The translations under genes and the position numbers were made by a program. Below the pieces are notes generated by a model. That model was not told the origin of the DNA, made no database searches, and saw only the letters and a list, made by a program, of their open reading frames with translations. A stretch of 64,000 bases of DNA, from NCBI RefSeq assembly GCF_003148805.1, contig NZ_QGGX01000021.1:16431-80430 (forward strand), read 5' to 3'. Numbering within the stretch: position 1 is the stretch's first letter; each line of letters begins with the position of its first letter. Of this stretch, positions 1 through 9,928 are shown in pieces. The stretch is from Aminobacter sp. AP02 (lineage in GTDB: Bacteria > Pseudomonadota > Alphaproteobacteria > Rhizobiales > Rhizobiaceae).

Positions 1-1
1 C

Positions 2-514
2 GCGTTTCGCCGCCTCATCATCGGCTACAGCTTCTTTGCCCGCGCAGCGCCCGTGCTGGCGCTGCTGTTTGCGCTCTATTACGGCCTGCCGCGCCTTGGC
101 ATCTATCTGGAGCCGGTGCCGTCGGCGCTGATCGGCCTCATCTTCGCCTCGACCGCGTACAATCTCGAATTCCTGCGATCGGGCTTCGAGAGCATCCCCT
201 CAGGCCAGCTCGACGCCGCCAGGTCGCTCGGACTCAGGCCGTTCGCGACCTACTGGAAGGTGATGATCCCACAGGCCTACAGGCTCGCGGCCCCGTCGCT
301 GTTTTCCAACGCCATCCAGATGGTCAAGGGCAGCTCGCTCGCCAGCCTGGTCGCCATCGACGAGCTGACGGCGGCCTCTACCGTCATCATCTCGGAGACC
401 TACAAGGCCATCGAGGTGCTGCTGGTCGTGTCGGTGTTCTATCTCTTGATCGCAGCCGTCATCATCGGCCTGCAATATCTCTACGAATCCAGGCAGAGCG
501 TCGGCCGGCGCTAG
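2..514 (+). CDS. Amino-acid ABC transporter permease (HisM/GltK type), 5'-truncated by the window edge
   Basis: The frame is open from base 2, so only the C-terminal 170 residues are present. The fragment carries the permease EAA loop (residues GQLDAARSLGLRPFATYWKV, with the conserved D-A-A...G...P pattern) followed by hydrophobic segments ending near YLLIAAVIIGLQYLY. This is the cytoplasmic coupling loop of polar amino-acid permeases, which bind the ATPase subunit in the inner membrane. The binding protein and ATPase are presumably upstream, outside the window. It converges on dadA with a 3-base gap, so the transporter may import the amino acid that DadA oxidises. The substrate cannot be read from the sequence. 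Confidence 0.85.
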   Translation, partial: AFRRLIIGYSFFARAAPVLALLFALYYGLPRLGIYLEPVPSALIGLIFASTAYNLEFLRSGFESIPSGQLDAARSLGLRPFATYWKVMIPQAYRLAAPSLFSNAIQMVKGSSLASLVAIDELTAASTVIISETYKAIEVLLVVSVFYLLIAAVIIGLQYLYESRQSVGRR

Positions 515-517
515 CCG

Positions 518-1768
518 TCAGCCCTTGTAGACCAGTCCCTCCGGATCGATCTCGGGCTTACGCCCCGCGATCAGGTCGGCGAGGAACTTGCCGGAACCGC
601 AGGCCATGGTCCAGCCGACATGGCCATGGCCCGTGTCGAGATAGAGGTTCTTGAAGCGTGCGCGGCCCATGACCGGCACCGAACCTGGCATCATCGGCCT
701 GAGGCCGGCCCACAGTTCGGCCTTGCTTGGATCGAAGGCTCCGGGGAACAGCTCCTTGCCGGCCCTGAACAATCGCGCGAAGTCCTGTGGCTTGTAGCTG
801 CGGTCGAAACCGGCAAATTCGGCGGTAGAGGCCAGCCGCAGGCGGTCGCCGAGCCGCGAATAGGCGATCAGATTGTCCTCGTCGGCACCGCCCATCGTAG
901 GGCCCTTTTCGGGATCGTCGAGCGGCACGGTCGCTGTGTACCCCTTGACCGGATAGACCGGCAGGTCAATGCCGTGGGGGCGGCCCAGCAATCCGCTTTC
1001 CGGCCCCATGGCGATGACCACGGCGTCGGCGGTGACAACACCGGCTGCAGTCTTCACGCCACTCACCCGATCGCCGTCGATGACCAGGTCTTCGACGGCA
1101 GTGTCGAACATGAATTTCACGCCGAGGCGCTCGGTGGCGTAAGCGCCGAGATTTTCAACGAACATTCGGGAATCGCCGGTCTGGTCGATCGGCGAATAGA
1201 CACCACCTGATATGCCGTCCTTGGCTGCGGCCAGGCCGGGCTCCAGTTCGACCATGCGATTACGATCGACGATCTCGATGGGCAGGCCATGTTCGGCCAG
1301 GAAACGGTAGTTTTCGCTGCCTTCGTCGAGACTTTTCTGTGAGCGGAAAAAATAGAGGATGCCCCGGCGGCGCTCGTCATAGGCAAGGCCGGTCTCCGCC
1401 GAAATGTCGTTGATGCACTGGCGCGCATAGAGCGCGAGCCTGAGTTTGACCTCGCTGTTTGCGCGCAGTCGCGCGGTCGTGCACTGAAACAGGAACCGGA
1501 GGCTCCAGGCATAGAAATACGGATCGAGCCGCAGCCTGACCTTGATGCCAAGGTCGGGCGTGTAGAGCGAGCGGAGGAAGGTCTTGAGCGCTGCGGGCGA
1601 AGCCCAGGCAGTGGCGTCGCCGGGCGAGACCAGGCCGGCGTTGGAATAGCTGGTTCCACGTGCCACGGCCGGATGCCGCTCGAGCACGGTGACTTCATGG
1701 CCGTCGCGGGCGAGATAGTAGGCGGCCGCCGTTCCGACCACGCCTGCGCCGAGAACCAGGATCTTCAT
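518..1768 (-). CDS. dadA: FAD-dependent D-amino acid dehydrogenase (DadA-like)
   Basis: The 416-residue protein opens with a dinucleotide-binding strand-loop-helix (GAGVVGTAAAYYLA, residues 7-20) and an E that would bind the FAD ribose (LERH). It has the DAO/DadA layout through to the C-terminal FAD-contact stretch (DTGHGHVGWTMACGSGKFLADLI). DadA oxidises D-amino acids to 2-oxo acids plus ammonia and passes electrons to the respiratory chain at the inner membrane. Length matches the family (about 415-435). It lies tail to tail with an amino-acid ABC permease. Related FAD oxidoreductases that act on D-hydroxyproline or glycine look similar, so the substrate is inferred. Confidence 0.8.
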   Translation of the reverse strand: MKILVLGAGVVGTAAAYYLARDGHEVTVLERHPAVARGTSYSNAGLVSPGDATAWASPAALKTFLRSLYTPDLGIKVRLRLDPYFYAWSLRFLFQCTTARLRANSEVKLRLALYARQCINDISAETGLAYDERRRGILYFFRSQKSLDEGSENYRFLAEHGLPIEIVDRNRMVELEPGLAAAKDGISGGVYSPIDQTGDSRMFVENLGAYATERLGVKFMFDTAVEDLVIDGDRVSGVKTAAGVVTADAVVIAMGPESGLLGRPHGIDLPVYPVKGYTATVPLDDPEKGPTMGGADEDNLIAYSRLGDRLRLASTAEFAGFDRSYKPQDFARLFRAGKELFPGAFDPSKAELWAGLRPMMPGSVPVMGRARFKNLYLDTGHGHVGWTMACGSGKFLADLIAGRKPEIDPEGLVYKG

Positions 1769-1898
1769 TTCGTACCCAAGTTGATATCGGGCTCTGACCG
1801 GGAACCCACGACCGCCGGGAACTCAACTCCACGAGGCACCACTAGCCGTTGCCGTGCGGCATTTCGAGAGATCCCATCAGGAATCGGCTGAGCCAGCT

Positions 1899-2894
1899 TC
1901 AATCGCCGACGGAGTTCTTGCGGCCGAGTAGCTTTTCCCAGTTGAGCGCGTCGCCCACGATGGCGTCGAGATCGTCGTGCTTGGGCGCCCAACCGAGTTC
2001 GCCGCGTGCCAGGTCCGCATTGGCAACGACCGAGGCCGCGTCGCCGGCTCGGCGGGGCCCCATCTCGACCTTGAAATCGCCGCCATGCACGCGCCGCACG
2101 CTGTCGATGACTTCGAGCACCGAGTAGCCGTGGCCGTAGCCACAGTTGGCGACCAGATTGCCGCCGCCTGCCCGCAGTCGGGCAAGCGCCAACCGGTGCG
2201 CCGCTGCGAGATCCGAAACGTGGATATAGTCGCGTACGCAGGTGCCGTCAGGCGTCGCATAGTCGGTTCCGTAGACCTGCATCGCGGCGCGCTTGCCGAG
2301 CGCTGTCTCGGAAGCAACCTTGATCAGGTGCGTGGCTCCCTTGGTCGACTGGCCGGTGCGTCCCTTCGGATCAGCGCCCGCGACGTTGAAGTAGCGCAGC
2401 GCTGTGTAGCGCAGCGGGTGCGCCGCCGCCGCATCGCGCAGCATCCATTCACTCATCAGCTTGGACAGGCCATAGGGCGATTCCGGTGCCAGGCGCGCGT
2501 CCTCGACCACCGGTTCCATGCCAGCCGCGCCGTAGACGGCAGCCGTCGACGAAAAGATGAAATGCTTCACGCCACAGCGCACCGCCGTCTCGATCAGACC
2601 GCGGGTCTTGCAGGTGTTGTTTTCATAGTAGCCCAGCGGATCGGCGACCGATTCCGGCACCACGATCGAGCCGGCGAAATGGATGATGGCGTCCACGCCA
2701 TGTTCGCGGATCAGCTTGCCAACCAGTTCCTGGTCTGCGACGTCGCCCCGGACCAGTTTTGCCTCCGGTGCGACGGCCCACTCGAAGCCGGTCGAAAGGC
2801 GGTCGAGGACGACGACTTGCTCGCCGGCATCCAGCAGTTCCCAGACCATGTGGCTGCCGATGTAACCCGCCCCGCCCGTCACCAGTACCGCCAT
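1899..2894 (-). CDS. galE: UDP-glucose 4-epimerase
   Basis: Translation from 2894 gives 331 residues beginning [14 protein letters not shown], the NAD-binding G-x-x-G-x-x-G at the very N-terminus as in other extended SDR epimerases. The catalytic Y-x3-K is Y141GLSK145 and the Ser/Thr partner lies in the FSSTAAVYG stretch just before it. The frame is open 25 codons further upstream, but those residues do not fit the family, and CGGAG precedes the ATG at 2894, so I chose the shorter form. The enzyme interconverts UDP-glucose and UDP-galactose for exopolysaccharide and LPS precursors. It is divergent from hemA, with 235 bases between the two start codons. Confidence 0.9.
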   Translation of the reverse strand: MAVLVTGGAGYIGSHMVWELLDAGEQVVVLDRLSTGFEWAVAPEAKLVRGDVADQELVGKLIREHGVDAIIHFAGSIVVPESVADPLGYYENNTCKTRGLIETAVRCGVKHFIFSSTAAVYGAAGMEPVVEDARLAPESPYGLSKLMSEWMLRDAAAAHPLRYTALRYFNVAGADPKGRTGQSTKGATHLIKVASETALGKRAAMQVYGTDYATPDGTCVRDYIHVSDLAAAHRLALARLRAGGGNLVANCGYGHGYSVLEVIDSVRRVHGGDFKVEMGPRRAGDAASVVANADLARGELGWAPKHDDLDAIVGDALNWEKLLGRKNSVGD

Positions 2895-2992
2895 CGAATA
2901 ACTCCGCTTCAGATTTCGCTTTTTCTCTCTAACGCAAAAGATCGGGCAAATGCGAGGCGGCCTGCGCACGGATCATTCTGTCGCGGCCGGGT

Positions 2993-3006
2993 TTGATCCA
3001 CATCAA
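2993..3006. promoter_or_regulatory. Perfect FNR/FixK (anaerobox) site between galE and hemA
   Basis: TTGAT-CCAC-ATCAA matches the TTGAT-N4-ATCAA consensus of FNR/FixK-family regulators at every arm position. Its centre is about 130 bases before the hemA ATG. A CATGAT hexamer at 3024-3029 would serve as a -10 box and places the operator close to the -41 position typical for activation. Haem genes are known FNR/FixK targets in several alphaproteobacteria, so regulation of hemA by oxygen limitation is the simplest reading. The distance to galE (99 bases) also allows an effect there. Confidence 0.75.
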
Positions 3007-3129
3007 GGGACTTTTCGGCGTTCCATGATCGTTTGGGACGTCGAGGGCGTGGCATTTTGACCAAAAACGGTTGATGGACGCCGAACCGGCCGTTGATTAT
3101 GCTCGCGGTTGAAAAATTGGGACGTCCAC

Positions 3130-4407
3130 ATGAACTACCAACGGTTTTTCGAAGAAGCGATCGACCAAATCCACGCCGAACGCCGTTATCGCGTGTTCGC
3201 CGATCTGGAGCGCATCGTAGGCAAGTTCCCGCGCGCGATCTGGCGTTCCAACGGTCGAGCGCAGGAAATTACCGTGTGGTGCTCGAACGACTATCTCGGC
3301 ATGGGCCAGCACCCGGACGTGGTGACGGCGATGCAGAAGGCAGCCGGCAACATGGGCACCGGTGCAGGCGGCACGCGCAACATTTCCGGCAACAACCATC
3401 CGCTGGTCGAGCTTGAGCACGAGCTCGCCGATCTCCACGGCAAGGAAGCCGGCCTCGTCTTCACGTCGGGCTTCGTCTCCAACGAAGCCGCGATCTCGAC
3501 CATCGCCAAGCTCCTGCCCAATTGCCTGGTCCTGTCCGACGAACTCAACCATGCCTCGATGATCGAGGGCGTGCGCCGCTCGGGCGCGGAAAAGAAGATC
3601 TTCCGTCACAACGACGTGGCTCATCTTGAAAGCCTGCTGCAGGCGGCAGGCCGCGAGCGCGCCAAGCTGATCGTGTTCGAAAGCGTCTACTCGATGGACG
3701 GCGACATCGCGCCGATCAAGGAGATCGCCGACCTCGCCGAGAAGTACAATGCGATGACCTACATCGACGAGGTCCATGCGGTTGGCATGTACGGACCGCG
3801 CGGTGGTGGCATCACCGAGCGCGAGGGCCTGGCCCATCGCATCGACATCATCGAGGGAACCCTGGCCAAGGCGTTTGGAACGCTGGGCGGCTACATTACA
3901 GGCACCCGGGCTTTGGTCGATGCCGTTCGTTCCTACGCACCAGGCTTCATCTTCACCACCGCCCTGCCGCCGGCGATCGCGGCGGCGACCACCGCATCGA
4001 TCCGCCATCTCAAGAACTCGCAGGCAGAGCGCGACGCACAGCAGCGCCAGGCTGGGCACGCCAAGCAGGTGCTCGCCGGTGCGGGGCTCCCCGTCATGGA
4101 GTCACCGACGCACATCGTGCCGATCCTGGTCGGCGATCCCGAGTTGTGCAAGATGGCCAGCGACCGCCTGCTCGGCGTCCACGGCATCTACATCCAGCCG
4201 ATCAACTATCCGACAGTGCCGCGCGGCACAGAGCGCCTGCGCATCACGCCGACGCCGTTCCACGACGACGCGCTGATCGAGTCGCTCAAGGATGCGCTGG
4301 TCGAGACGTGGAATGCGCTCGGCATCCCATACCGCACCGCGGGCCATACCGGGGTTGCCAAGAGCGAACGGATCGTCCCGTTGCTGGTGCCGCAATCAGG
4401 CGGCTGA
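3130..4407 (+). CDS. hemA: 5-aminolevulinate synthase
   Basis: This PLP enzyme condenses glycine and succinyl-CoA to 5-aminolevulinate, the first step of the C4 haem/corrinoid pathway. From the ATG at 3130 the protein is 425 residues and starts [12 protein letters not shown], like other rhizobial HemA proteins. The frame is open for seven more codons upstream, but they do not fit the family. The PLP lysine is K247 in [14 protein letters not shown], and the glycine-rich [19 protein letters not shown] segment and the [12 protein letters not shown] aspartate region are present. A perfect FNR/FixK box lies upstream and a strong terminator follows the stop codon, so it is probably transcribed alone. 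Confidence 0.95.
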   Translation: MNYQRFFEEAIDQIHAERRYRVFADLERIVGKFPRAIWRSNGRAQEITVWCSNDYLGMGQHPDVVTAMQKAAGNMGTGAGGTRNISGNNHPLVELEHELADLHGKEAGLVFTSGFVSNEAAISTIAKLLPNCLVLSDELNHASMIEGVRRSGAEKKIFRHNDVAHLESLLQAAGRERAKLIVFESVYSMDGDIAPIKEIADLAEKYNAMTYIDEVHAVGMYGPRGGGITEREGLAHRIDIIEGTLAKAFGTLGGYITGTRALVDAVRSYAPGFIFTTALPPAIAAATTASIRHLKNSQAERDAQQRQAGHAKQVLAGAGLPVMESPTHIVPILVGDPELCKMASDRLLGVHGIYIQPINYPTVPRGTERLRITPTPFHDDALIESLKDALVETWNALGIPYRTAGHTGVAKSERIVPLLVPQSGG

Positions 4408-4425
4408 GCGGCAAGCCAACTTATC

Positions 4426-4462
4426 AAAAGGCCCGAAACCGGATCGGTTTCGGGCCTTTTTT
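4426..4462. terminator. Strong intrinsic terminator after hemA (bidirectional)
   Basis: A perfect 15-bp stem (AAAAGGCCCGAAACC at 4426-4440, its complement at 4446-4460) encloses a 5-base loop and ends in a T run; the other strand also ends in TTTT. It lies 18 bases past the hemA stop and 18 bases before the end of the convergent aminotransferase gene, so it can serve both. Confidence 0.9.
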
Positions 4463-4480
4463 GTTCGCAGAACTATCCGC

Positions 4481-5653
4481 CTATTGCGCGTTGATCCACT
4501 TCGCCAGCCGGTGCGAGGCTTCCTCGACCTGGTCGAGACGCCGGTGGAAGCAGAGTCTGAGAAAACCTTCGCCGCCGGCACAGAAAGCAGTGCCGGGCGC
4601 AACGCCGACAGCCGCCATGTCGACGATGTCGAAGGCGGCCGCCTCGGCATCCTTCATGCCATCCACCGAGAAGAACAGGTAGAAAGCGCCGGGGGGCACG
4701 CAGAAGCGGACCTTGCCAGTATCGCCCAGAACCTTGCAGACGATGTCGCGTGCCTGCTGGGCACGTTCGACCTGCGAGACGATGAAGTCGTCGCCTTCGT
4801 CGAGCGCAGCGATCGCACCGCGCTGCATGAATTGCGCCACGCCCGAAGTCGAATATTGGACCAGGTTTTCGAAGGTGCGGGTGAGCGAAGGATGCGAGCG
4901 CAGCCAGCCGACGCGCCAGCCGGTCATCGCCCAGTTCTTGGAGAAGGTATTGACGAACAGGATCTTGTCTTCCGGATCCATGATGTCCATGAACGAGGCC
5001 GCGCGATGCCCGCCGAAATGGAACAACGCATAGATCTCGTCGGCGATGATCCACAGATTGTTCTTGCGTGCCAGCTCGAGAATGGCCTGCAGGGTTTCGC
5101 GGTCGGCGGTCCAGCCTGTCGGGTTGGACGGCGTATTGACGAAGATCGCCTTGGTGCGCGGGGTAATCGCAGCGGCGACCTTTTCGACATCGCAACTCCA
5201 GCCATTGTCGGTCATGTCGAGCAGCACCGGTACCGGCTTGACGCCGGCGACCCCCGCCGCACCAGCGAAGTTCGGCCAGGCTGGCGCGAGATAAAGCGCT
5301 TCGTCGCCAGCACCCACGGCCACCTGCAACGCCATGGTGATCGCCTGCATGCCGCCAATGGTGACGATGAACTCGTCCTCGGAAAAGTCCATGCCGAAAT
5401 GGCGCTTGTGATAGCGGGCGAGCGCCTGGCGCAATTCCGGAATGCCGGCCTGCCAGGTGTAGAAGGTTTCGCCATTGGCGAGCCCGCGCGCGGCAGCCGA
5501 ACTGATGAAGTCCGGTGTCGGCATGTCGCCTTCGCCGGACCATAGCGGTATGAGGCCGGCGCGGTCGCGCCCGTAGTTTGCCACTGCCTCAATGCCGCTG
5601 ACGGGCGCGAGACGGGCTTCCGCGCGAACCATATCGATAAGGCTCATGATCAT
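4481..5653 (-). CDS. PLP-dependent class I/II aminotransferase
   Basis: The 390-residue fold-type I aminotransferase has the NPTG loop (NTPSNPTG, residues 173-180), the PLP-phenol aspartate in IIADEIYAL, and the Schiff-base lysine K239 in FVNTFSKNWAMTGWRVGW, with the paired arginine region after it. These are the marks of the AspC/AatA-like group, which transfers amino groups between amino acids and 2-oxo acids in the cytoplasm. The substrate cannot be assigned. Two start codons are possible, 5653 and 5647 (ATG ATC ATG); the difference is two residues. Its tail faces hemA across a shared terminator. Confidence 0.85.
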   Translation of the reverse strand: MIMSLIDMVRAEARLAPVSGIEAVANYGRDRAGLIPLWSGEGDMPTPDFISSAAARGLANGETFYTWQAGIPELRQALARYHKRHFGMDFSEDEFIVTIGGMQAITMALQVAVGAGDEALYLAPAWPNFAGAAGVAGVKPVPVLLDMTDNGWSCDVEKVAAAITPRTKAIFVNTPSNPTGWTADRETLQAILELARKNNLWIIADEIYALFHFGGHRAASFMDIMDPEDKILFVNTFSKNWAMTGWRVGWLRSHPSLTRTFENLVQYSTSGVAQFMQRGAIAALDEGDDFIVSQVERAQQARDIVCKVLGDTGKVRFCVPPGAFYLFFSVDGMKDAEAAAFDIVDMAAVGVAPGTAFCAGGEGFLRLCFHRRLDQVEEASHRLAKWINAQ

Positions 5654-5709
5654 CCCAGGTTGAATGTCTGTTCTGGATCCAAGTCCTAGCGCGCCCGCAC
5701 GAATGAAAG

Positions 5710-5739
5710 AACCCCCGGTGGACCAGCCAGCCGGGGGTT
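5710..5739 (-). terminator. Probable terminator downstream of mscL
   Basis: AACCCCCGG (5710-5718) pairs with CCGGGGGTT (5731-5739) around a 12-base loop. On the minus strand the stem is followed by CTTTC. It sits 35 bases past the mscL stop. The T tract is short, so strength is uncertain. Confidence 0.5.
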
Positions 5740-5773
5740 ATTCAGCATGCCAGAGCGAGACAGCGCTCAGTCG

Positions 5774-6190
5774 TTACTTCTTGGCCAGCAGGTCGCGGAT
5801 TTCAGTCAGCAGCACCACATCAGCGGACGGCGCGGCCGGCTCGGCAGCCTTTTGCTTCTCCAGCTTGCGTCGCATGGTGTTCACGCCCTTGACCATCAGG
5901 AAGATGATCCAGGCAAGGATCAGGAAATTGATGACCACGGTGATGAAATTGCCGTACGCGAAGACTGGTCCCTGTTTTCTTGCCTCCGCCAGCGAAGTCG
6001 CGGTCACCGCATCCGAAAGCGGGAGGAAATAGTTCGAGAAATCCGCGCTTCCAGCCATGCCGATGATCGGCATGATGATGTCGGCGACCAGCGACGACAC
6101 GATGAGGCCGAAGGCGCCGCCGATGATGACGCCGACGGCAAGGTCCATCACATTGCCTTTGGAAATGAATTCCTGGAATTCCTTGAGCAT
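5774..6190 (-). CDS. mscL: Large-conductance mechanosensitive channel MscL
   Basis: The 138-residue protein begins [35 protein letters not shown], the N-terminal amphipathic helix and first pore-lining membrane helix of MscL. A second membrane helix ([20 protein letters not shown]) and a charged C-terminal bundle ([12 protein letters not shown]) follow. The frame runs further upstream, but AAGGAGGG lies just before the ATG at 6190 and the family starts here. MscL opens at near-lytic membrane tension and releases solutes after hypo-osmotic shock. Its own promoter is expected in the 236-base gap to the divergent sensor kinase. Confidence 0.95.
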   Translation of the reverse strand: MLKEFQEFISKGNVMDLAVGVIIGGAFGLIVSSLVADIIMPIIGMAGSADFSNYFLPLSDAVTATSLAEARKQGPVFAYGNFITVVINFLILAWIIFLMVKGVNTMRRKLEKQKAAEPAAPSADVVLLTEIRDLLAKK

Positions 6191-6426
6191 AGAACCCTCC
6201 TTGTCGTGGTCCGCGAGACGGCGAATCGAGACACCCTGCCTGCCGCCAATTGCCGCCACCATAGCAAAAACCGCCAGTTGCAAAACCCGGCAATGTCGAC
6301 CGCCAGACGGGCGCACCAGTGACGGGCATCACCGCATGTAGGAGACAAGGATAATAGACTTGCCAGCCAAGCTGTGATTGCCTCACCTCGGAGGCAATGG
6401 GCCGTCCAAGGGAGTGAGAACTTAGA

Positions 6427-9400
6427 GTGCAGGGCCTGGCCGTCGTCCTCATCGCCATTGCCTATGTCACGCTTTTGTTCGCCATCGCGAGCATTGGCGA
6501 TCGCCGGGCCGCCAGCTGGGGCCCGGGCCGGCCGCGGCCGTTCATCTATGCGCTCAGCCTTGCTATCTACTGCACGTCGTGGACCTTCTTCGGCTCGGTC
6601 GGGCTCGCCTCCGAGCGCGGGCTCGAATTCCTCGCCATCTATATCGGCCCGGTGCTGGTGTTCATGTTCGGCTTCCCGCTGCTCAGCCGCATCATCAAGC
6701 TGGCCAAGGCGGAAAAGATCACATCGATCGCCGACTTCTTGGGCGCGCGCTATGGCAAGAGTTTCGCAGTCGCTTCGATCGCGACGCTGATCGCTACCGT
6801 CGGCGCCATCCCCTATATCGCGCTGCAGCTCAAGGCGATTTCGGGTTCGGTCAGCCTGATGGTCGAGCACTACACCGGCTCGCCGCCCTCCTTCGATCCC
6901 TTCGTCAGCGACATCTCATTGGTCGTGGCGCTGCTGCTTGCCTTGTTTGCCACGCTGTTCGGCACCCGCCATGCCGACGCAACCGAGCATCAGAACGGGC
7001 TGGTCCTTGCGGTCGCAGTCGAGTCGATCGTCAAGTTGGTCGCTTTCCTCGCCGTCGGGCTGTTCGTCACCTTCGCCCTGTTCGACGGGCCCGGCGACAT
7101 GCTCAAGAGCTTCGCCGCCACCGAGCAGGTCGGCGACGCCATGGGCTACAGCACCTCGCTCGGCACCTGGCTGGTGGTGACCGTGATCAGCGGCTTTGCC
7201 ATCATCATGCTGCCGCGCCAGTTCTACGTCATGATCGTGGAGAACCGCAGCGAAAGCGAGCTGCGCACGGCGACCTGGGTCTTCCCGGCCTATCTGGTAG
7301 CGATCAACCTGTTCGTGCTGCCGATCGCCTTTGCCGGCCTGTCCACCGTAGGCACCGCAACGACGAGCGACCTCTATGTCTTGTCGCTGCCGCTGCTCAA
7401 GGGCCACGACCTGCTCGCCATGGTCGCCTTCATCGGCGGCCTGTCGGCGGCCACCGCTATGGTCATCGTGGCAAGCGTGGCACTGTCGATCATGATCTCC
7501 AACGATCTCGTCATACCGATCTTCGTGCGCCGGCTGATCAAGATCAAGTCCGGCGATACCGAAGATTGGTCGGCGATCATCCTCAACATCCGCCGCGCCT
7601 CGATATTCATCATCCTGTTCGTCGCGTTCCTTTATTATCGCGAAAGCACCAACAACACGCGGCTCGCCTCCATAGGTCTGATGTCGTTTGCGGCCATCGC
7701 CCAGTTTGCACCGTCCTTCATCGGCGGCCTGATCTGGCGCCGTGCCAATGCGCGCGGTGCCGCCCTCGGCATGGCCGCCGGCATCGCCGTGTGGTGCTAC
7801 ACGCTGATGCTGCCAACGCTCGCGGGCCCGGACACCTCGATCATCACGATCGGGCTTTTCGGCATCGAGGCACTCAGGCCGCAGGCGCTGTTCGGCACGG
7901 TCGCAGAACCGCTCAATCACGGCGTTCTGTGGAGCCTTGCGATCAACGCGCTGTTCTTCTTCTTCGGCTCGCTGTCGCGCGCCTCAGTGCCGCTCGAGCG
8001 CATCCAGGCATCGATCTTCGTGCCACGCGACGCAAGCCCGATGCCTTCGCTGCGCCGCTTCCGCACCACCATCACGGTCAACGACCTCAAGGACACCATT
8101 GCGCGCTATCTCGGCGTCGAACGCACCGAACGCTCGTTCCAGACGTTCCAGAACGAAAGCGGCAGCAAGCTCAACGGCAATGATCCGGCCGGCATGGACG
8201 TCATCCGCTTTTCGGAGCAACTGATGGCAAGCGCCGTCGGCTCGTCCTCGGCGCGGCTGATCCTGTCGCTGCTGTTCAAGCGTGGCGACAACTCCTCGAA
8301 AGACACGTTCCGCTTGCTCGATGACGCCACCGAGGCGCTGCAGCACAACCGCGACCTCCTGCAGATCGCGCTCGACCAGATGGAGCAAGGCATTACCGTC
8401 TTCGACCAGGATTTCCGCCTGATCTGCTGGAACCGCCAATACCGCGCACTTTTCGATTTGCCCGACGACATGGGCCAGGTCGGCGTTTCGATCGACCGCA
8501 TCCTCGGCTATCTCGTCGCGCGCGGCGATATCCCGCAAACCTCGCGCCTGACGACCCTCAACCGCCTGACCAGTTTCGGAGGGCCCTGGCAGATCGAGCT
8601 GCAAACCAGCGGCAGGATCATCGAGATGAGCTCCAACCCCATGCCCGATGGCGGCATCGTTGCGACCTACACGGACATCTCCGCGCGGGTCGCGGCCGAT
8701 CTGGCACTGAAACGGGCCAATGAGTCGCTGGAGCAGCGGGTGAAGAACCGCACCGCCGAACTGACCCGGGTCAACGAGGAACTGGCCCAGGCACAAATGC
8801 TCGCCGAAGAGGCCAATCTCGGCAAGACGCGCTTCCTCGCCGCGGCAGGCCACGACATCCTGCAGCCGCTCAACGCCGCCCGGCTCTACTGCTCGTCGCT
8901 GATCGAAAAGGCAGCCAAGGGCAACGCCGGCATTGCCGCCCGCAATATCGAATCCTCGCTTGAATCGGTCGAGACTATCCTGGGCGCCGTGCTCGACATT
9001 TCCAGGCTCGACGCAGGTGCGATGAAGCCGGCCGAAACAGTGTTCCGCCTCGATGGACTGCTGCGCCAGATCGGCACCGACTTCCTGCCCATGGCACGCG
9101 CCAAGAACCTGGAACTGGTGATCGTGCCATCGACCTCGACCGTCAATACCGACCGTAACCTGTTGCGCCGGCTGATCCAGAATCTGGTGTCCAACGCGAT
9201 CAAATACACCCGCACCGGTCGCATTCTCGTCGGCGTCAGGCGCCGCGGCGAACTCGTCGAAATCCAGGTGATCGATAGCGGAATCGGCATCGCCGCCGAC
9301 AAGCTTGGCACCGTCTTCCAGGAGTTCACGCGCCTCGATGACGGTGCGCGCGAGGCGCAGGGCCTTGGGCTGGGCCTGTCGATCGTCGACCGTATCGCGC

Positions 9401-9921
9401 GCGTGCTCAAGCTCGAGATCCAGATCGAATCGCACAAGGGGCAAGGCACGCGGTTTTCAGTGATCCTGCCCGTCACCACCGCTGCGGAACTGCCGGCCGC
9501 GACGACGGCCCGCCCCCGCATCCAGGCTGCGGCGGCGCTGAGCGGGCTGACGGTCGTGTGCATCGACAACGATCCCCGCATCCTTGAAGGCATGCGGCTG
9601 TTGCTCGAAGGCTGGGGTTGCAGCGTTCGAACCTACTCCGGGTCACAAGCGTTCGAGGCCGACCAGACGGCAGGGCCGGCACCGGAGATCATTCTTGCCG
9701 ACTATCACCTCGACGGCGAAAACGGCCTCGACGTCATCCGCACCCTGCGCGGCGCTTATGGCGAAGCGGTCCCGGCGGTTTTGATCACAGCCGACCGTTC
9801 CAACGAAGTGCGCGCGGCGGCCGACCAGATCGACGTCGCGGTGCTCAACAAGCCGCTAAAACCCGCCGTGCTGCGATCGATGATGAACCGGATGCGGCGC
9901 ATGGCCCACGCCGCCGAATAG
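6427..9921 (+). CDS. CrbS/MxtR-like hybrid histidine kinase with an SLC5-type transporter domain
   Basis: The 1164-residue protein has a sodium/solute-symporter-like membrane region of about 13 helices (residues 1 to about 520). A short STAC-like linker domain follows (about 540-640, MPSLRRFRTTITVNDLKDTIARYLG), then a PAS domain (about 640-760), a HisKA with H809 (AAAGHDILQPLN), a HATPase (N923; D950SGIGIA) and a C-terminal receiver with phospho-acceptor D1092 (ILADYHLDG). This order is that of CrbS/MxtR, which in Pseudomonas and Vibrio works with a LuxR-type regulator to control acetate use. The start is GTG, with GGGAG upstream. The convergent neighbour is a matching response regulator. The ligand, and whether it transports it, are not known from sequence. 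Confidence 0.85.
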   Translation: MQGLAVVLIAIAYVTLLFAIASIGDRRAASWGPGRPRPFIYALSLAIYCTSWTFFGSVGLASERGLEFLAIYIGPVLVFMFGFPLLSRIIKLAKAEKITSIADFLGARYGKSFAVASIATLIATVGAIPYIALQLKAISGSVSLMVEHYTGSPPSFDPFVSDISLVVALLLALFATLFGTRHADATEHQNGLVLAVAVESIVKLVAFLAVGLFVTFALFDGPGDMLKSFAATEQVGDAMGYSTSLGTWLVVTVISGFAIIMLPRQFYVMIVENRSESELRTATWVFPAYLVAINLFVLPIAFAGLSTVGTATTSDLYVLSLPLLKGHDLLAMVAFIGGLSAATAMVIVASVALSIMISNDLVIPIFVRRLIKIKSGDTEDWSAIILNIRRASIFIILFVAFLYYRESTNNTRLASIGLMSFAAIAQFAPSFIGGLIWRRANARGAALGMAAGIAVWCYTLMLPTLAGPDTSIITIGLFGIEALRPQALFGTVAEPLNHGVLWSLAINALFFFFGSLSRASVPLERIQASIFVPRDASPMPSLRRFRTTITVNDLKDTIARYLGVERTERSFQTFQNESGSKLNGNDPAGMDVIRFSEQLMASAVGSSSARLILSLLFKRGDNSSKDTFRLLDDATEALQHNRDLLQIALDQMEQGITVFDQDFRLICWNRQYRALFDLPDDMGQVGVSIDRILGYLVARGDIPQTSRLTTLNRLTSFGGPWQIELQTSGRIIEMSSNPMPDGGIVATYTDISARVAADLALKRANESLEQRVKNRTAELTRVNEELAQAQMLAEEANLGKTRFLAAAGHDILQPLNAARLYCSSLIEKAAKGNAGIAARNIESSLESVETILGAVLDISRLDAGAMKPAETVFRLDGLLRQIGTDFLPMARAKNLELVIVPSTSTVNTDRNLLRRLIQNLVSNAIKYTRTGRILVGVRRRGELVEIQVIDSGIGIAADKLGTVFQEFTRLDDGAREAQGLGLGLSIVDRIARVLKLEIQIESHKGQGTRFSVILPVTTAAELPAATTARPRIQAAAALSGLTVVCIDNDPRILEGMRLLLEGWGCSVRTYSGSQAFEADQTAGPAPEIILADYHLDGENGLDVIRTLRGAYGEAVPAVLITADRSNEVRAAADQIDVAVLNKPLKPAVLRSMMNRMRRMAHAAE

Positions 9922-9928
9922 TCTTGCC

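Noticed and set aside
6579..8183. Long frames inside and opposite the hybrid kinase gene
   Set aside because: They are shadows of a G+C-rich gene, have no ribosome sites and show His/Arg-rich sequence without domains. The main frame carries every kinase motif.
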